A stretch of 64,000 bases of DNA from Acidimicrobiales bacterium (GCA_035630295.1 DASQKY010000050.1:1-64000), one strand, 5' to 3'; counted from the first letter of the stretch, positions 1 through 12,127 are shown. Translations and numbers: made by a program. Notes: generated by a model not told the origin, from the sequence alone.

Positions 1-2034
1 TTCGAGTCGCTGACCCGCGGCGACTACGTGGTCCACGAGGACTACGGCATCGGCAAGTTCGTCGGGGTCAAGCGCATCAAGGCCCGCTCCCCGTCGGACG
101 GCATGGAGCACCAGGTCGACTGCATCCTGCTCGACTTCCAGGGCAGCGACAAGCTGGCCCTGCCGGTCACCGACCTCGGCAAGCTGGAGAAGTACTCCTC
201 CGAGGAGGGGCACGTGCCCGTCCTCTCCAAGCTGGGCGGCAAGAGCTGGGACACCCTCAAGGAGAAGACCAAGAAGTCCATCGTCAAGCTGGCGAAGGAC
301 CTCATCGAGCTCTACGCCCGCCGCAGCGTGGTGCCAGGCTACCCCTTCGCCCCGGACTCGCCCCTGCAGAAGGAGTTCGAGGAGGCCTTCGAGTTCGACC
401 TCACGCCGGACCAGGCCAAGGCCGTGGCCGACACCAAGGGCGACATGGAGCGTCCCAAGCCCATGGACCGGCTCATCTGCGGCGACGTGGGCTTCGGCAA
501 GACCGAGGTGGCCATCCGGGCTGCCTTCAAGGCGATGCAGGAGGGCAAGCAGGTGGCGGTGCTGGTGCCGACCACCCTCCTGGCCCAGCAGCACTTCCAG
601 ACCTTCTCCGACCGCTTCGCCAGCTACCCGGTGCGGGTCGAGGTCCTGAGCCGGTTCCTGACCGCGGGCCAGGCCCGGGTCGTGGCCGACGGGGTCCGCA
701 CCGGCGAGGTGGACTGCGTGATCGGCACCCACCGCCTGCTCTCCGGCGACGTGGAGTTCAAGGACCTGGGCCTGCTGGTGGTGGACGAGGAGCAGCGCTT
801 CGGGGTGGGCCACAAGGAGAAGATCAAGGCCCTCAAGAGCGACATCGACGTGCTCACCCTGTCGGCCACGCCCATCCCCCGGACCCTGGAGATGAGCCTC
901 ACCGGCATCCGGGACCTGACCCTGCTCCACACCCCGCCGGCCGAGCGCCAGCCCATCCTCACCTACGTGGGCGAGTACGACGAGCGGGCCGTGTCGGAGG
1001 CCATCCGCCGGGAGCTGCTGCGCGAGGGCCAGGTGTTCTTCGTGCACAACCGGGTCCGGGACATCGAGCGCACCGCGGCCCAGCTCCGGGACCTGGTGCC
1101 CGAGGCCCGGGTGGCGGTGGCCCACGGCCAGATGGACGAGGGCACCCTGGAGCAGGTGGTGTTCGACTTCTGGGAGGGCCGCTTCGACGTCCTGGTGTGC
1201 ACCACCATCATCGAGTCCGGCATCGACATGCCCACGGTCAACACCCTGGTGGTGGACCGGGCCGACCGGCTGGGCCTGGGCCAGCTCCACCAGCTCCGGG
1301 GCCGGGTGGGCCGGGCCGGCCAGCGGGCGTATGCGTACCTGTTCCACCCGGTCGACATGGCCCTGTCCGAGGAGGCCTACGAGCGGCTCAAGACCATCGG
1401 CGAGGCCACCGAGCTGGGCTCGGGGTTCCGCATCGCCATGCGCGACCTGGAGATCCGGGGGGCCGGGACCCTGCTGGGCACCGGCCAGTCGGGCCACATC
1501 GCCGCCGTGGGCTACGACCTCTACTGCCAGATGGTGTCCGAGGCGGTGGCCGAGCTGAAGGGCGAGGAGGCCCGGGAACCGGCCGAGGTGAAGCTGGACC
1601 TGCCCCTCGACGCCCACCTGCCCGCCACCTACGTGCCCCGGGAGGACCTGCGCCTGGAGGCCTACCGGCGGCTGGCCACCGTCACCTCGCAGGCCGAGGT
1701 CGACGACATCCGGGCCGAGTGGGAGGACCGCTACGGCCCGGTGCCCGAGCCCGCGGCCCAGCTCCTGGAGATCGCCCGCCTGCGGGCCGAGTGCCACCGC
1801 ATCGGCGCCCGGGAGGTGAACGTCACCAAGGGCCCGGCCTTCGGGGGCCCGGCCCACACCGCCCGGGTGTCGCCGCTGGTGCTCAAGCAGAGCCAGCAGC
1901 TGCGGCTCCAGCGCCTGTTCCGGGGCGCGGTCTACAAGGAGGACCAGGAGCTCCTGGTGCTGCCCGTGCCCAAGACGCCGGACCTGGCCGGCACCCTGGT
2001 CGACCTCCTGCGCCAGCTCGTCCCGGCGGCCTGA
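1..2034 (+). CDS. mfd: Transcription-repair coupling factor Mfd, C-terminal part (5' end outside window)
   Basis: ATP-driven DNA translocase that removes stalled RNA polymerase and recruits the UvrABC excision machinery. The frame is open from base 1, so the gene is cut by the window edge and only about 677 residues are seen. Order: the RNA-polymerase-interacting CarD-like domain ([11 protein letters not shown], residues 10-20), Walker A GFGKT around 163-167, DEEQ box at 262-265, helicase motifs including SATPIPRTL and QLRGRVGR, then the TRCF C-terminal domain (about 530-640). It heads the mfd-lipoprotein-mazG-eno-divIC block. The full protein would be near 1150 residues; the UvrB-like N-terminal half is missing here. 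Confidence 0.97.
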   Translation, partial: FESLTRGDYVVHEDYGIGKFVGVKRIKARSPSDGMEHQVDCILLDFQGSDKLALPVTDLGKLEKYSSEEGHVPVLSKLGGKSWDTLKEKTKKSIVKLAKDLIELYARRSVVPGYPFAPDSPLQKEFEEAFEFDLTPDQAKAVADTKGDMERPKPMDRLICGDVGFGKTEVAIRAAFKAMQEGKQVAVLVPTTLLAQQHFQTFSDRFASYPVRVEVLSRFLTAGQARVVADGVRTGEVDCVIGTHRLLSGDVEFKDLGLLVVDEEQRFGVGHKEKIKALKSDIDVLTLSATPIPRTLEMSLTGIRDLTLLHTPPAERQPILTYVGEYDERAVSEAIRRELLREGQVFFVHNRVRDIERTAAQLRDLVPEARVAVAHGQMDEGTLEQVVFDFWEGRFDVLVCTTIIESGIDMPTVNTLVVDRADRLGLGQLHQLRGRVGRAGQRAYAYLFHPVDMALSEEAYERLKTIGEATELGSGFRIAMRDLEIRGAGTLLGTGQSGHIAAVGYDLYCQMVSEAVAELKGEEAREPAEVKLDLPLDAHLPATYVPREDLRLEAYRRLATVTSQAEVDDIRAEWEDRYGPVPEPAAQLLEIARLRAECHRIGAREVNVTKGPAFGGPAHTARVSPLVLKQSQQLRLQRLFRGAVYKEDQELLVLPVPKTPDLAGTLVDLLRQLVPAA

Positions 2035-2041
2035 GCGCCCC

Positions 2042-2047
2042 TACCAT
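2042..2047 (+). promoter_or_regulatory. Putative -10 element TACCAT
   Basis: TACCAT ends 7 bases before the GTG start at 2055. This matches the spacing before several other starts in the window and suggests a leaderless transcript for the lipoprotein gene. No clear -35 is seen inside the 3' end of mfd. Confidence 0.45.
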
Positions 2048-2054
2048 CGCCGCC

Positions 2055-3086
2055 GTGACCGCCCTCCCCGCCCGGACCCGTCGCGCCCGTGCCCTCGGGC
2101 TGGTGCTGGTGGTGGCCGTCACGGTGGGGGCCTCGGCCTGCAACCCGGGCCGGCCGCCGGCGGCGTCGATCGACGGGACCGACATCTCGGCCGAGCACCT
2201 CGACGAGATGGTCCGGGCCGCCACCGCGCTGTCCCCCGAGGCCCGGGAGCTGAGCGCCGGCGACGGGGTCGAGGGGACCTACCGGCTGGCCTCGGCCACC
2301 GGGGTGCTCCAGGTGCTGGTGGAGCGGGTGGCCCTGTCCAACGAGGCCCGGCGGCGGGGCATCTTCCCGTCGCCCGAGGACGTCGACGCGGCCGAGGCCG
2401 ACCTGGCCGAGGCCCTGGGGACCGGAGCCGAGGGCGGCGCCGACCCGGCGGCCGGGACGGAGCTCCTCGACCGCCTGAGCGACGAGACCCGGGCCTGGCT
2501 GGTCGACATCAGCGCCGACGTGGTGGCCGTGCGCCGCCAGCTCACCTCCGACCCGCAGGTGCTGCGCGACTTCTACGACGCCAACCCGGAGCGGTTCCTC
2601 ACCCGCTGCTACCGGGTGGCCCAGCTCCCCGCCGGTGGCGTGGAGGAGTTCGGACGGCGGTACGAGGGCGGGGAGGACTTCGGCGCCCTGTCCGGCGAGC
2701 TGTCCACCGACCCGCAGCTGCAGTCCTCGAACGGCGACGCCGGCTGCGCCCCCGACCTCCAGGTCCAGCAGCAGCTCCCGCCCGAGATCTGGGCCGGCAT
2801 CTCCACCGTGCTGCAGGGGGGCATCGCCGGCCCCTTCTCGGCCGCCTCCCAGCAGGACCCGACCTCCGAGGACGTCCTCTTCTTCGAGGTGGGCCAGCCC
2901 TCGGTGGCCCCCTTCGAGCAGGTCCAGGAGTTCCTGAACACCAACATCGACCTGGTGGGCCGCGACCTGTCGGCCCGGCTGCTCTCCGCCGAGCTGGAGG
3001 GCGCCGAGGTGCGCATCGACCCCCGCTTCGGCCGGTGGGACGCCGAGGCGCTCGAGGTCGTGGCCCCGTCCGCCCCCGGGCGCTGA
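2055..3086 (+). CDS. SurA N-terminal-like foldase lipoprotein
   Basis: A 343-residue exported lipoprotein, probably a periplasm-facing chaperone or peptidyl-prolyl isomerase-like factor. The N-terminus has a basic stretch, a hydrophobic segment (residues 12-27) and the lipobox GASAC. Then follows a helical SurA/PrsA-type region (SIDGTDISAEHLDEMVRAAT) and a C-terminal region whose FYDANPERFLTR resembles the start of parvulin-type domains. The GTG start is chosen because it gives a complete lipoprotein signal and follows a TACCAT -10; the longer open frame upstream overlaps mfd. Its place between mfd and mazG is common in actinobacteria. Catalytic activity is not proven by sequence. Confidence 0.8.
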   Translation: MTALPARTRRARALGLVLVVAVTVGASACNPGRPPAASIDGTDISAEHLDEMVRAATALSPEARELSAGDGVEGTYRLASATGVLQVLVERVALSNEARRRGIFPSPEDVDAAEADLAEALGTGAEGGADPAAGTELLDRLSDETRAWLVDISADVVAVRRQLTSDPQVLRDFYDANPERFLTRCYRVAQLPAGGVEEFGRRYEGGEDFGALSGELSTDPQLQSSNGDAGCAPDLQVQQQLPPEIWAGISTVLQGGIAGPFSAASQQDPTSEDVLFFEVGQPSVAPFEQVQEFLNTNIDLVGRDLSARLLSAELEGAEVRIDPRFGRWDAEALEVVAPSAPGR

Positions 3087-3099
3087 GGGGACCGGGCCG

Positions 3100-4443
3100 G
3101 TGACCGGCCGCATCGTGGCCTGCGGCCTGGGCCCCGCCGGCGCCGAGCTGGTCACCACCGAGACCGCCGCCCTGCTGGCCGGAGATCGGCCCGTCCGCCT
3201 GCGCACCGGGCGCCACCCGGCGGCCGAGGCCCTGGCCCCGGGTGCCCCCAGCTACGACGCGATCTACGACGAGGCCGACACCTTCGCCGAGGTGTACCGG
3301 CGCATCGCCGAGGACCTGCTGGCCACCGCGGCGGCCGGCCAGCACGTGGTCTACGCCGTGCCCGGCTCGCCCCGGGTGCTGGAGCGCACCGTCGACCTGC
3401 TGGCCGCCGAGGCGGGGCCGGCCGGGGTGGCACTGGAGGTCCGGCCCGCCCTGTCGTTCCTGGACCTGACCTGGGTGCGGCTCGGCGTCGACCCGTTGGA
3501 GGAGGGGGTGCGGCTGGTCGACGGCCACCGCTTCGCCACCGCCGCCGCCGGGCAGCGGGGACCCCTGCTGGTGGCCCACTGCCACAACCGGCGGGTCCTC
3601 TCCGACGTGAAGCTGGCGGTGGAGGAGCCCCCCGACGAGCCGGTGCTGGTGCTCCAGCGCCTGGGCTCACCCGACGAGGCCATCACCGAGGTGGCCTGGG
3701 CCGACCTGGACCGCAGCGTCGAGCCCGACCACCTGACCTCGCTGTGGATCCCGGCCCTGGCCGCCCCGGTGGCGGCCGAGCTGGTGGCCTTCGCCGAGCT
3801 GGTTCGGACGCTCCGCGAGCGGTGCCCGTGGGACCGGGAGCAGACCCACGTCACCCTCACCCGCCACGCCCTGGAGGAGGCCTACGAGGTGGTGGAGGCG
3901 GTCACCGCCTGGGACGCCGCCGCCGGCACCGACGCCGAGGTGGACGCGGATGAGCACCTGGCCGAGGAGCTGGGCGACCTGCTGTTCCAGGTGGTGTTCC
4001 ACGCCACCCTGGGGGCCGAGCGGGGCGCCTTCACCCTGGCCGAGGTGGCCCGCGGCATCCACGACAAGCTGGTCCGCCGCCACCCCCACGTGTTCCCGCC
4101 GGAGGGGGGCGAGCTGGCCCCGTCCGACGTGGAGTCGATCACCCGCACCTGGGAGGAGATCAAGCGGGACGAGACGGGCCGCACCAGCGTGATGGACGGT
4201 CTGCCCGACGCCCTGCCCTCCCTGCTGTGGGCCCACAAGGTGCTGCGCAAGGCCGACGCCGCCGGCCAGCCGTGGGCCCCGCCGGCCCCGGTGGCGGAGC
4301 TGGGCGGCGCCGAGGACCTGGGGGCCCGCCTCCTGGCCCTGGTCCACGCCGCTCGGGCCGCCGACCTGGACCCCGAGACCGCCCTGCGCTCCGCGGCAGC
4401 CCGCATCCGCGACCGGGTGCGGGCCACCGAGGACGCCCCCTGA
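3100..4443 (+). CDS. mazG: Tetrapyrrole methylase-like/MazG fusion nucleotide pyrophosphohydrolase
   Basis: A 447-residue two-domain protein. Residues 1-225 resemble the SAM-dependent tetrapyrrole methylase fold as in Bacillus YabN (VACGLGPAG near the start, YAVPGSPRVLERTV). Residues about 230-440 are MazG, which hydrolyses nucleoside triphosphates to monophosphate and pyrophosphate. MazG signatures are CPWDREQTHVTL, the metal-binding LEEAYEVVEAV and EELGDLLFQVVFHA. GTG start 13 bases after the lipoprotein stop, so likely co-transcribed. Probable role is removing aberrant or oxidised nucleotides; what the methylase-like part does in such fusions is unclear. Confidence 0.93.
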   Translation: MTGRIVACGLGPAGAELVTTETAALLAGDRPVRLRTGRHPAAEALAPGAPSYDAIYDEADTFAEVYRRIAEDLLATAAAGQHVVYAVPGSPRVLERTVDLLAAEAGPAGVALEVRPALSFLDLTWVRLGVDPLEEGVRLVDGHRFATAAAGQRGPLLVAHCHNRRVLSDVKLAVEEPPDEPVLVLQRLGSPDEAITEVAWADLDRSVEPDHLTSLWIPALAAPVAAELVAFAELVRTLRERCPWDREQTHVTLTRHALEEAYEVVEAVTAWDAAAGTDAEVDADEHLAEELGDLLFQVVFHATLGAERGAFTLAEVARGIHDKLVRRHPHVFPPEGGELAPSDVESITRTWEEIKRDETGRTSVMDGLPDALPSLLWAHKVLRKADAAGQPWAPPAPVAELGGAEDLGARLLALVHAARAADLDPETALRSAAARIRDRVRATEDAP

Positions 4444-4494
4444 CCCGATCGGTGCCGGGCCGCCGAGGATCGGTCGCGTAGCCTCGCGGTCACC

Positions 4495-6290
<1,796 letters not shown>

Positions 6291-6301
<11 letters not shown>

Positions 6302-8714
6302 CGGCGCGGGCGGCGTCCAGCCGCCCGGGCAGGGCGCCCCACCAGGCGTCCACCGCGGCCTCGGCCCCGGCCAGGGGCGCGGCCCGCCCGCCCAGGGCCC
6401 CGGCCACCGTGTCGAGGGCCGCGCCCATCTCCGCGGGGTCGGCCACGGCCAGCTCGGCGGGCAGGCCGGCCCGCTGGGCCAGGCCCTCGGCCTTGCCCCG
6501 GTAGTAGGGCGAGGCCGCACCCAGCACGGTGGGGAGCCCGGCGGCCAGGCCGAACAGGGCGGCGTGGAACGACTGGGTGGCCACCCCGACGGCGCCGGCC
6601 ACCAGGGCCACCAGGCGGCGGGGGTCGGGCCCGCAGTCGACGAGGTGCCACGGGACCCGGAGGTCGGTGGTGGCCCGGATCTGGGCCAGGGTGGCGATCT
6701 CCGGCTCGGGGTCCTGAGCGTTGAGGGCCACGCCCCGTACGTCCCACCCCCGCTCGGCGGCCAGCGCGTCGGCGGCCACCGCCCAGGCCCGGGCCGGGTC
6801 GCGGGCCGGGTCGCCCACGTAGCCGGCCCGACGGAGGCTGACCACCAGCGTGGGCCGGTCCGGCCGGTCGAGGTCCGGGGCGGCCAGGCCCAGGGCGTCG
6901 TCGCCGGTGGCGGCCACCCGGGTGGGGTCGACCCCGGGCAGGGACCGGGCCAGGGCGGCCGAGGCCTCGTCCCTGGTGGCCACGGCCGCCGCTCCGGCCA
7001 GGAGGCCGGCGGCCAGGGCCCGGTCGTCGCCGGGGTCGAGGGGGCCGATGCCCTGGCCCGAGCAGGCGTAGGGCACCCCGGCGGTCCGCAGGGCGGCGGC
7101 CAGCACGGCCCGCGGGCCGATCAGGCCCTCGGACCACGACGACGACAGCGAGCCGCCCCCCAGGACCACGGCGGCGGCGTAGGCCCCGGGCTCCAGGGGT
7201 CGCCACCGACCCTCGCCGATGCGCAGGGCGGCGGCGGCGTGGTCGAGGGCGGCGTCCAGGCGGCCCAGCTCCTCCATGCGGAGGCCGGGGAGGACGTCGA
7301 TCAGCGGCCCCAGCCAGCGCACCGGCGTCGGGAGCTCGGACGGCGCGGCACCGTCGGTGACCAGGTCGAGGGCGACGTCGTCGCCGAACGCCCCCCGGAG
7401 GCGCTCCAGCCCCCGCACGGTGATGGCGTCGTCGCCCAGGTTGGCCACCCCGCCGGGGGCGATCACCAGCAGCCGCCGGGCGGGGGCGGCCACCGGGGCC
7501 GGGTCCGACGGGGCCGGGGCCAGGTCGGGGTCGAGGGCGACGGCGGCGGGCGTGGCCCACAGGGGACCGGTGTCGGGGTGGACGGCCACCGCCGCCACCC
7601 CGGCCAGCGGGTCGGGCCCCTGGAACCGGCCGGCGGGGTCGAAGACCCGGGCCACCCGGCGGGCGCCGATGCGGGGGTCCGACACGGTCAGGTGGAAGGC
7701 GGTGTCGAGCACCCGGTAGCGCCCCACCAGCGTGGGGACGAAGGCCAGCAGGAGGCCGGCCCGGGCCACCCGGTGGATGGTGGCCCAGTCGTCGACGTGC
7801 TCCAGCAGGGGGTCGGGGTCCCACCCGCCCAGGGCCCGGAAGGCGGCCACGTCGGTCAGGGCCATGGTGTCGACGTAGTTGGCCCGGAACAGGGCCTCGG
7901 TCGGGGGCTCGTTGGAGATCGGCCCGTGGGGGGTGCCGTCCTCGCCCTCCTGCACCACGGTCCCGTAGGTCAGGGCGGCACCGGTCGTGGTGGCCACCCG
8001 GTGGAGGTCGAGGACCCCGTCGGGGAAGGCGGTGTTGTCGGCGTCGAGCTGGAAGGCGTGGGTGGTGGGCGAGACGTGGAGCAGGGCGGTGCGGGCCCGG
8101 GCCAGCCCCAGGTTCACCTCGGCGCGGACGACCCGGACGCGCTCGTCGCCGGCGGCCAGGGCCGCCACCACCTCCGCGGTGCGGTCCGAGGAGGCGTCGT
8201 CGAGGACCAGGACCTGGCCCTGCTGATCGGCCGGGAGCCGGTCGAGCACGGCCAGGCCCGACCGCACGGCCTCGGGCAGCAGCTCGCCGTGGTTCCAGCA
8301 CAGGGTGAAGATCGAGAGGCCGGGTCGCAGGGTGGTGGGCGGGCCCAGCGCCTCGTGCAGGGCCCGGGCCGCGGCGGCCCGAGCCGGGGCGGCGACGGCC
8401 CGCAGGAGGGCGGTGGCGTGGGCCTCGACCGCCACGTCGACCTCGGACAGGCCGTGGTCGAGGCGGGCCAGCCCCTCCACCCACCCGGTGGCGGCGTCGT
8501 CCAGGGCCTGGGCCCGGGCCTGCAGGTCGTCGAGGCTCGTGTCGGACCGGTGGCGGAGGTCGCCGAGCTCGTGGCGCAGCGTGTCGAGGGCGGCCCGGAG
8601 CGCCGCCAGCTCGGCGCTGGCGGCGGCCACCGCCGCCGGGGCCTGGCGGGCCCGGGAGGCGTACTCCCGCGCCCGGGTGGCCGGGCCCGGCTGGTCGGTC
8701 GGGCGCTCAGGCAC
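6291..8714 (-). CDS. Glycosyltransferase family 2 / polysaccharide pyruvyltransferase fusion
   Basis: An 807-residue protein probably acting in cell-surface polysaccharide synthesis. Residues about 1-110 are helical and coiled-coil-like. Residues about 130-330 are a GT-A glycosyltransferase (LSIFTLCWNHGELLPEAV, VLDDASSDRTAEVV, and the DXD-type LDADN). Residues about 425-800 resemble polysaccharide pyruvyl transferases (VIAPGGVANLGDDAITVRGL, and SFHAALFGLAAGLPTV near the C-terminus). The GTG start overlaps the stop of the upstream PP-loop gene by 8 bases, so the two form an operon. The pair sits on the opposite strand between divIC and DUF501. The sugar substrates cannot be read from sequence. 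Confidence 0.8.
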
Positions 8715-10470
8715 GGTAGGCCCCGGCCATCAGGTCGCGCTCGGCCGACCCCCGCAACAGGTGCTCGACCACCGGGCCCCGTCGGGCCGCCACCGCGGCC
8801 GGTGACAGGTCGAGGCCGGGCACGTCGGACTCGGCCACCACCAGGCCGGCCAGGGGCGGGTCGAGGGCCGCGGCCAGGTGGTGGGCGGCGGCGTCGGGCA
8901 TGACCTGCAGGGGGAGCAGGCCGTGCTCCACCGCCTCGACCACGCGCAGCGGCTCGAGGTCGCCCTCGGCGCGCCACCACAGCCGGGCCCGGGCCGTGGC
9001 CAGCAGCCGGGCCACGGCGTCGGGGTCGAGGCCGGGGGCGGCCCGGGGGGCCCACAGGATGCCGGGCAGGTAGCAGGTGCCGGGGCCGTGGTGGGCCTGG
9101 AGCCGGGCGGCCAGGACGGCCTGGTGGACGTCCCGGTCGTCGTCGCGGATGTGGTGCTCCACCACCGCCCAGGCCCGGGTCCCCCCGAGGTCCCGCCGGG
9201 CCCGGGCCCGGACCCGGTCGTGATCGGCGAGGGCGGGGCGGAGGGGCACCGTGCCCGGTCGCCAGCCCAGGGGCGCGGGGGTGGGGCCGTCGGCCGTGCC
9301 CGTCGTGGCCCGGAGGGCCCGGGCCACCCGGGTCGGCACCCCCGGGCCGGCCAGGCCCGGTGGGCTCCAGTCGCCCCAGCGGGCCCGGGGGGGCGCCCCG
9401 GCGCTCAGGTCGCGCACGTCGGCCCACGCTCGGCGCAGGTCCTCGTGCTCGGGGGGCAGCTCGTCGGCCAGGCGGGCGGCCAGGCCGCTGGTGTCGGCCG
9501 GGCCGAGGCGGACGGTCCGGACCGCCTCCGGGGTGGGGGCCACGTCGAAGCCCCCCCCGTGGTCGGGGTCGCCGGCCAGCAGCAGGCCGCTGGAGGTGGA
9601 GAGGCACTTGGAGCACCGGCCGCAGTTTCCGGCCGTCCCGCCCTCCCAGCACACCTGCAGCGTGGCCCGGGCCCGCCGGTGGCCGAGGATGTGGGCCAGC
9701 CGTTGGAGGCGGTCCCGGTCGGGGTTGCCCAGGACCACCTCGGTGGCCGGCGTGGACAGGAGGGCCAGGAGGGCGGGGTCCGAGCCGTTGCCCATGGGGA
9801 CGGCGGCCCGGTTGACCCCGGACAGCACCAGGCGAGCCATCCCCGCCGCCGCCACCAGGCCGGTGCTGACCAGGACCGGGCCCACCACCGCGCCCCAGGG
9901 CTGGAGGGGGTCCAGGAGGTCGCGGGCCGTGGTGCCCAAGGAGACCAGGGTCAGGCCCAGCTCGGCGGCCACCGCCCGGTGCCCGGCCTCCAGCTCGGCG
10001 TGCAGGGGGGCGTCGGTGGGGCGGGGCCCGTGGAACACCGAGACCAGGTGGGTGACGCGAGCGGGCGGGGGCGCGTCGAGCAGGTCGAGGAGCGTCGACC
10101 AGGAGTCGGCCCCCCGGGTGAAGAACAGCCCGACGCCGGTGCCGGTCCGGGCGGCCGGGGCCTCCTCGGCGGCGCGGACGGCGATCGGGTCGGTGCCCCA
10201 CCGGCGGGCCAGCAGGTCGGCGACGGCCATCGCGGCGTCCCGGGCCGCCGGGTCGACCGGGCCCTCGACCTCCAGGTCTTCTCCCCGGGCCGCGGCCACC
10301 GTGGCCAGGGTGGGCAGGGCCGGGGAGGCGGTGGGGTCCAGCAGGTCGGCGTGGGCCCGGGGCAGGCTCACCTCCAGCGGCGGGAGCTCGGTCCCGTCGG
10401 CCGCCACCAGCTCGGTGCGGACCACCAGGGTGGGTCCGTCGACGCGGGTGATCGGGGACCGGGCACGCAC
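8707..10470 (-). CDS. QueC-like PP-loop (AANH) superfamily protein, divergent
   Basis: A 587-residue protein. Residues about 90-310 look like an adenine-nucleotide alpha-hydrolase fold: a variant PP-loop GLFFTRGADSWSTLL (about 114-128; the usual SGGxDS is TRGADS), and a cysteine cluster CWEGGTAGNCGRCSKC (C274, C283, C286, C289) as in QueC-type zinc sites. The C-terminal 250 residues are not recognised. GTG at 10470 is supported by TACGAT 8 bases upstream (10484-10479). It is likely co-expressed with the downstream glycosyltransferase and may activate or amidate a polysaccharide building block; that role is inference. Confidence 0.55.
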   Translation of the reverse strand: MRARSPITRVDGPTLVVRTELVAADGTELPPLEVSLPRAHADLLDPTASPALPTLATVAAARGEDLEVEGPVDPAARDAAMAVADLLARRWGTDPIAVRAAEEAPAARTGTGVGLFFTRGADSWSTLLDLLDAPPPARVTHLVSVFHGPRPTDAPLHAELEAGHRAVAAELGLTLVSLGTTARDLLDPLQPWGAVVGPVLVSTGLVAAAGMARLVLSGVNRAAVPMGNGSDPALLALLSTPATEVVLGNPDRDRLQRLAHILGHRRARATLQVCWEGGTAGNCGRCSKCLSTSSGLLLAGDPDHGGGFDVAPTPEAVRTVRLGPADTSGLAARLADELPPEHEDLRRAWADVRDLSAGAPPRARWGDWSPPGLAGPGVPTRVARALRATTGTADGPTPAPLGWRPGTVPLRPALADHDRVRARARRDLGGTRAWAVVEHHIRDDDRDVHQAVLAARLQAHHGPGTCYLPGILWAPRAAPGLDPDAVARLLATARARLWWRAEGDLEPLRVVEAVEHGLLPLQVMPDAAAHHLAAALDPPLAGLVVAESDVPGLDLSPAAVAARRGPVVEHLLRGSAERDLMAGAYRA

Positions 10471-10478
10471 GACGGCGG

Positions 10479-10484
10479 ATCGTA
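10479..10484 (-). promoter_or_regulatory. Putative -10 element TACGAT (minus strand)
   Basis: On the minus strand TACGAT is followed after 8 bases by the GTG at 10470. It lies in the 76-bp divergent gap with DUF501 and supports the chosen start of the PP-loop gene as leaderless. Confidence 0.4.
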
Positions 10485-10533
10485 GGCCAGGGCGCCCGGA
10501 GCCCCGGTTGGCGGGGCCCGGACCGGGGATCGG

Positions 10534-10539
10534 TAGCGT
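10534..10539 (+). promoter_or_regulatory. Putative -10 element TAGCGT
   Basis: TAGCGT followed by 7 bases and the GTG of DUF501 at 10547. The same hexamer precedes the tRNA-Leu gene at 21834, which supports it as a real -10 sequence in this organism. Confidence 0.5.
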
Positions 10540-10546
10540 CGGGGCC

Positions 10547-11131
10547 GTGCGACCCCCCGTCGACCCCGAGGCCGATCGCGCCGCGGTGGCCGCCCTGCTG
10601 GGCCGGGAACCGGAGGGCACCTTCGAGGTGGTGGTGCGCCACGCCGACGGGGGACCGGTGGTGATCCGCAACGCCCCGCTGCTGCCCTCGGGCCGGCCCA
10701 TGCCCACCCGCTACTGGCTGGTGGGCGAGCCCGAGCGCACCTGGGCCGGTCGGCTGGAGAGCGCCGGCGGTGTCGACCGGGCCGAGGCCGAGGTCGACCC
10801 CGACACGCTGGCCGCGGCCCACCGGCGCCACGCCGCCGAGCGCGACGCGGCCCTGCCCGCCGGCCACCGGGGGCCCCGGCCGGCCGGCGGTGTGGCCGGC
10901 ACCCGCCGGGGGGTCAAGTGCCTCCACGCCCACTACGCCTGGTGGCTGGCCGGGGGTGACGACCCCGTGGGGGCCTGGGTGGCGGCCCACCTGCCTGAGG
11001 TGGGGGGTGGCCCGCCCGGCACCGGGGGGCCGGCCGTCACGCCGCCGCCCCCGGTCGCACCGCCGCCCGCCCGACCCGCGCCCGGGGTCGCCCCCGGGGC
11101 CGCACCCGAGCCCGAGGGAGCCCGCCGGTGA
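10547..11131 (+). CDS. DUF501 family protein
   Basis: A 194-residue actinobacterial protein of unknown function, normally found between divIC and ppx. Signatures include VVVRHADGGPVVIRNAPLL, GRPMPTRYWLVG and the invariant-looking RRGVKCLHAHYAWWLAGG near residue 125. The last 40 residues are a proline-rich tail. The GTG start at 10547 follows a TAGCGT -10; the frame is open far upstream but only as antisense of the neighbouring gene. Its stop overlaps the ppx GTG by 4 bases (GTGA), so translation is probably coupled. Confidence 0.88.
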   Translation: MRPPVDPEADRAAVAALLGREPEGTFEVVVRHADGGPVVIRNAPLLPSGRPMPTRYWLVGEPERTWAGRLESAGGVDRAEAEVDPDTLAAAHRRHAAERDAALPAGHRGPRPAGGVAGTRRGVKCLHAHYAWWLAGGDDPVGAWVAAHLPEVGGGPPGTGGPAVTPPPPVAPPPARPAPGVAPGAAPEPEGARR

Positions 11132-12060
11132 CCGGCGCGCCGGTGGCCGCCATCGACTGCGGCACCAACTCGACCCGCCTGCTGGTGGCCGCCCCCGACG
11201 GCGACGGTGGCCTGCGCACGGTGACCCGGCTCATGCGCATCACCCGGTTGGGGGCCGGCGTCGACCGCACCCGGGCCCTCGACCCGGCGGCCGTGGCCCG
11301 CACCCAGGCCGTGCTGGAGGAGTACCGGACCGTCATGGACGACCACGGCGTCGCCCCGGGCCGGGTACGGGTGGCGGCCACCTCGGCGGCCCGGGACGCC
11401 ACCGACCGGCAGGCCTGGTTCGACCAGGTGGTGGCCACGGTGGGCGTCGCCCCCGAGCTGCTGATCGGCACCGAGGAGGCGGCCCTGTCCTTCCGGGGAG
11501 CCACCGCTGGCCTCGACCCGGCCCGGGGGCCGTTCCTGGTCGTCGACCTGGGGGGCGGCTCGACCGAGCTGGCGTGGGGCACCGAGCGGGTCGAGGCCTC
11601 GATGTCGTTGGAGATCGGCTGCGTGCGCCTGACCGAGCGCTTCATCGCCAGCGACCCACCCCGGCCCGAGGAGCTGACCGCGGCCATCACCTACGCCGAG
11701 GCGTGGTTCGACGACGTGCTGCGCGACATGCCCGGGGCGGCCGCGGCCCCGACGGTGATCGGCCTGGCCGGGACGGTGAGCGCGGTGGCCGCGGTGGAGA
11801 TCGGCCTGGCCACCTACGACCGGGACCGCCTCCACCACTTCACCCTGACCAAGGAGGCGGCCGAGGACGTGTTCCGGACCCTGGCCACCGAGGCCCGGGC
11901 CGACCGGGTCCACAACCCGGGGCTGGAGGAGGCCCGGGCCGACGTCATCATCGGCGGGTGTTGCGCCCTGGTGGCCCTGTACCGCCGCCTGGGGCTGGAG
12001 GAGCTGCTGGTCTCCGAGGCCGACATCCTCGACGGCCTGGCCCTGTCGCTCCTGGGCTGA
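11128..12060 (+). CDS. ppx: Exopolyphosphatase / guanosine pentaphosphatase (Ppx/GppA)
   Basis: A 310-residue cytoplasmic phosphatase of the ASKHA fold that degrades inorganic polyphosphate or pppGpp. Seen: phosphate-1 motif AIDCGTNSTRLLVA (residues 7-20), LIGTEEAALSFRGA around 112-125, phosphate-2 DLGGGSTELAW around 137-147, and GLAGTVSAVAA. Length matches the short two-domain actinobacterial Ppx1/Ppx2 type, which lacks the C-terminal HD domain. GTG start overlaps the DUF501 stop. Confidence 0.92.
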   Translation: MTGAPVAAIDCGTNSTRLLVAAPDGDGGLRTVTRLMRITRLGAGVDRTRALDPAAVARTQAVLEEYRTVMDDHGVAPGRVRVAATSAARDATDRQAWFDQVVATVGVAPELLIGTEEAALSFRGATAGLDPARGPFLVVDLGGGSTELAWGTERVEASMSLEIGCVRLTERFIASDPPRPEELTAAITYAEAWFDDVLRDMPGAAAAPTVIGLAGTVSAVAAVEIGLATYDRDRLHHFTLTKEAAEDVFRTLATEARADRVHNPGLEEARADVIIGGCCALVALYRRLGLEELLVSEADILDGLALSLLG

Positions 12061-12127
12061 CCGGTCAGGGCCGGGGGCCGGACGGCCGGTCGTGCGGGGC
12101 CGGCGTGATCGTGCGAAGGTGGGGCCG

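Noticed and set aside
6564-8903. 779-codon plus-strand frame over the glycosyltransferase
   Set aside because: Low-complexity Gly/Val/Arg sequence, mirror of a gene with recognisable domains.
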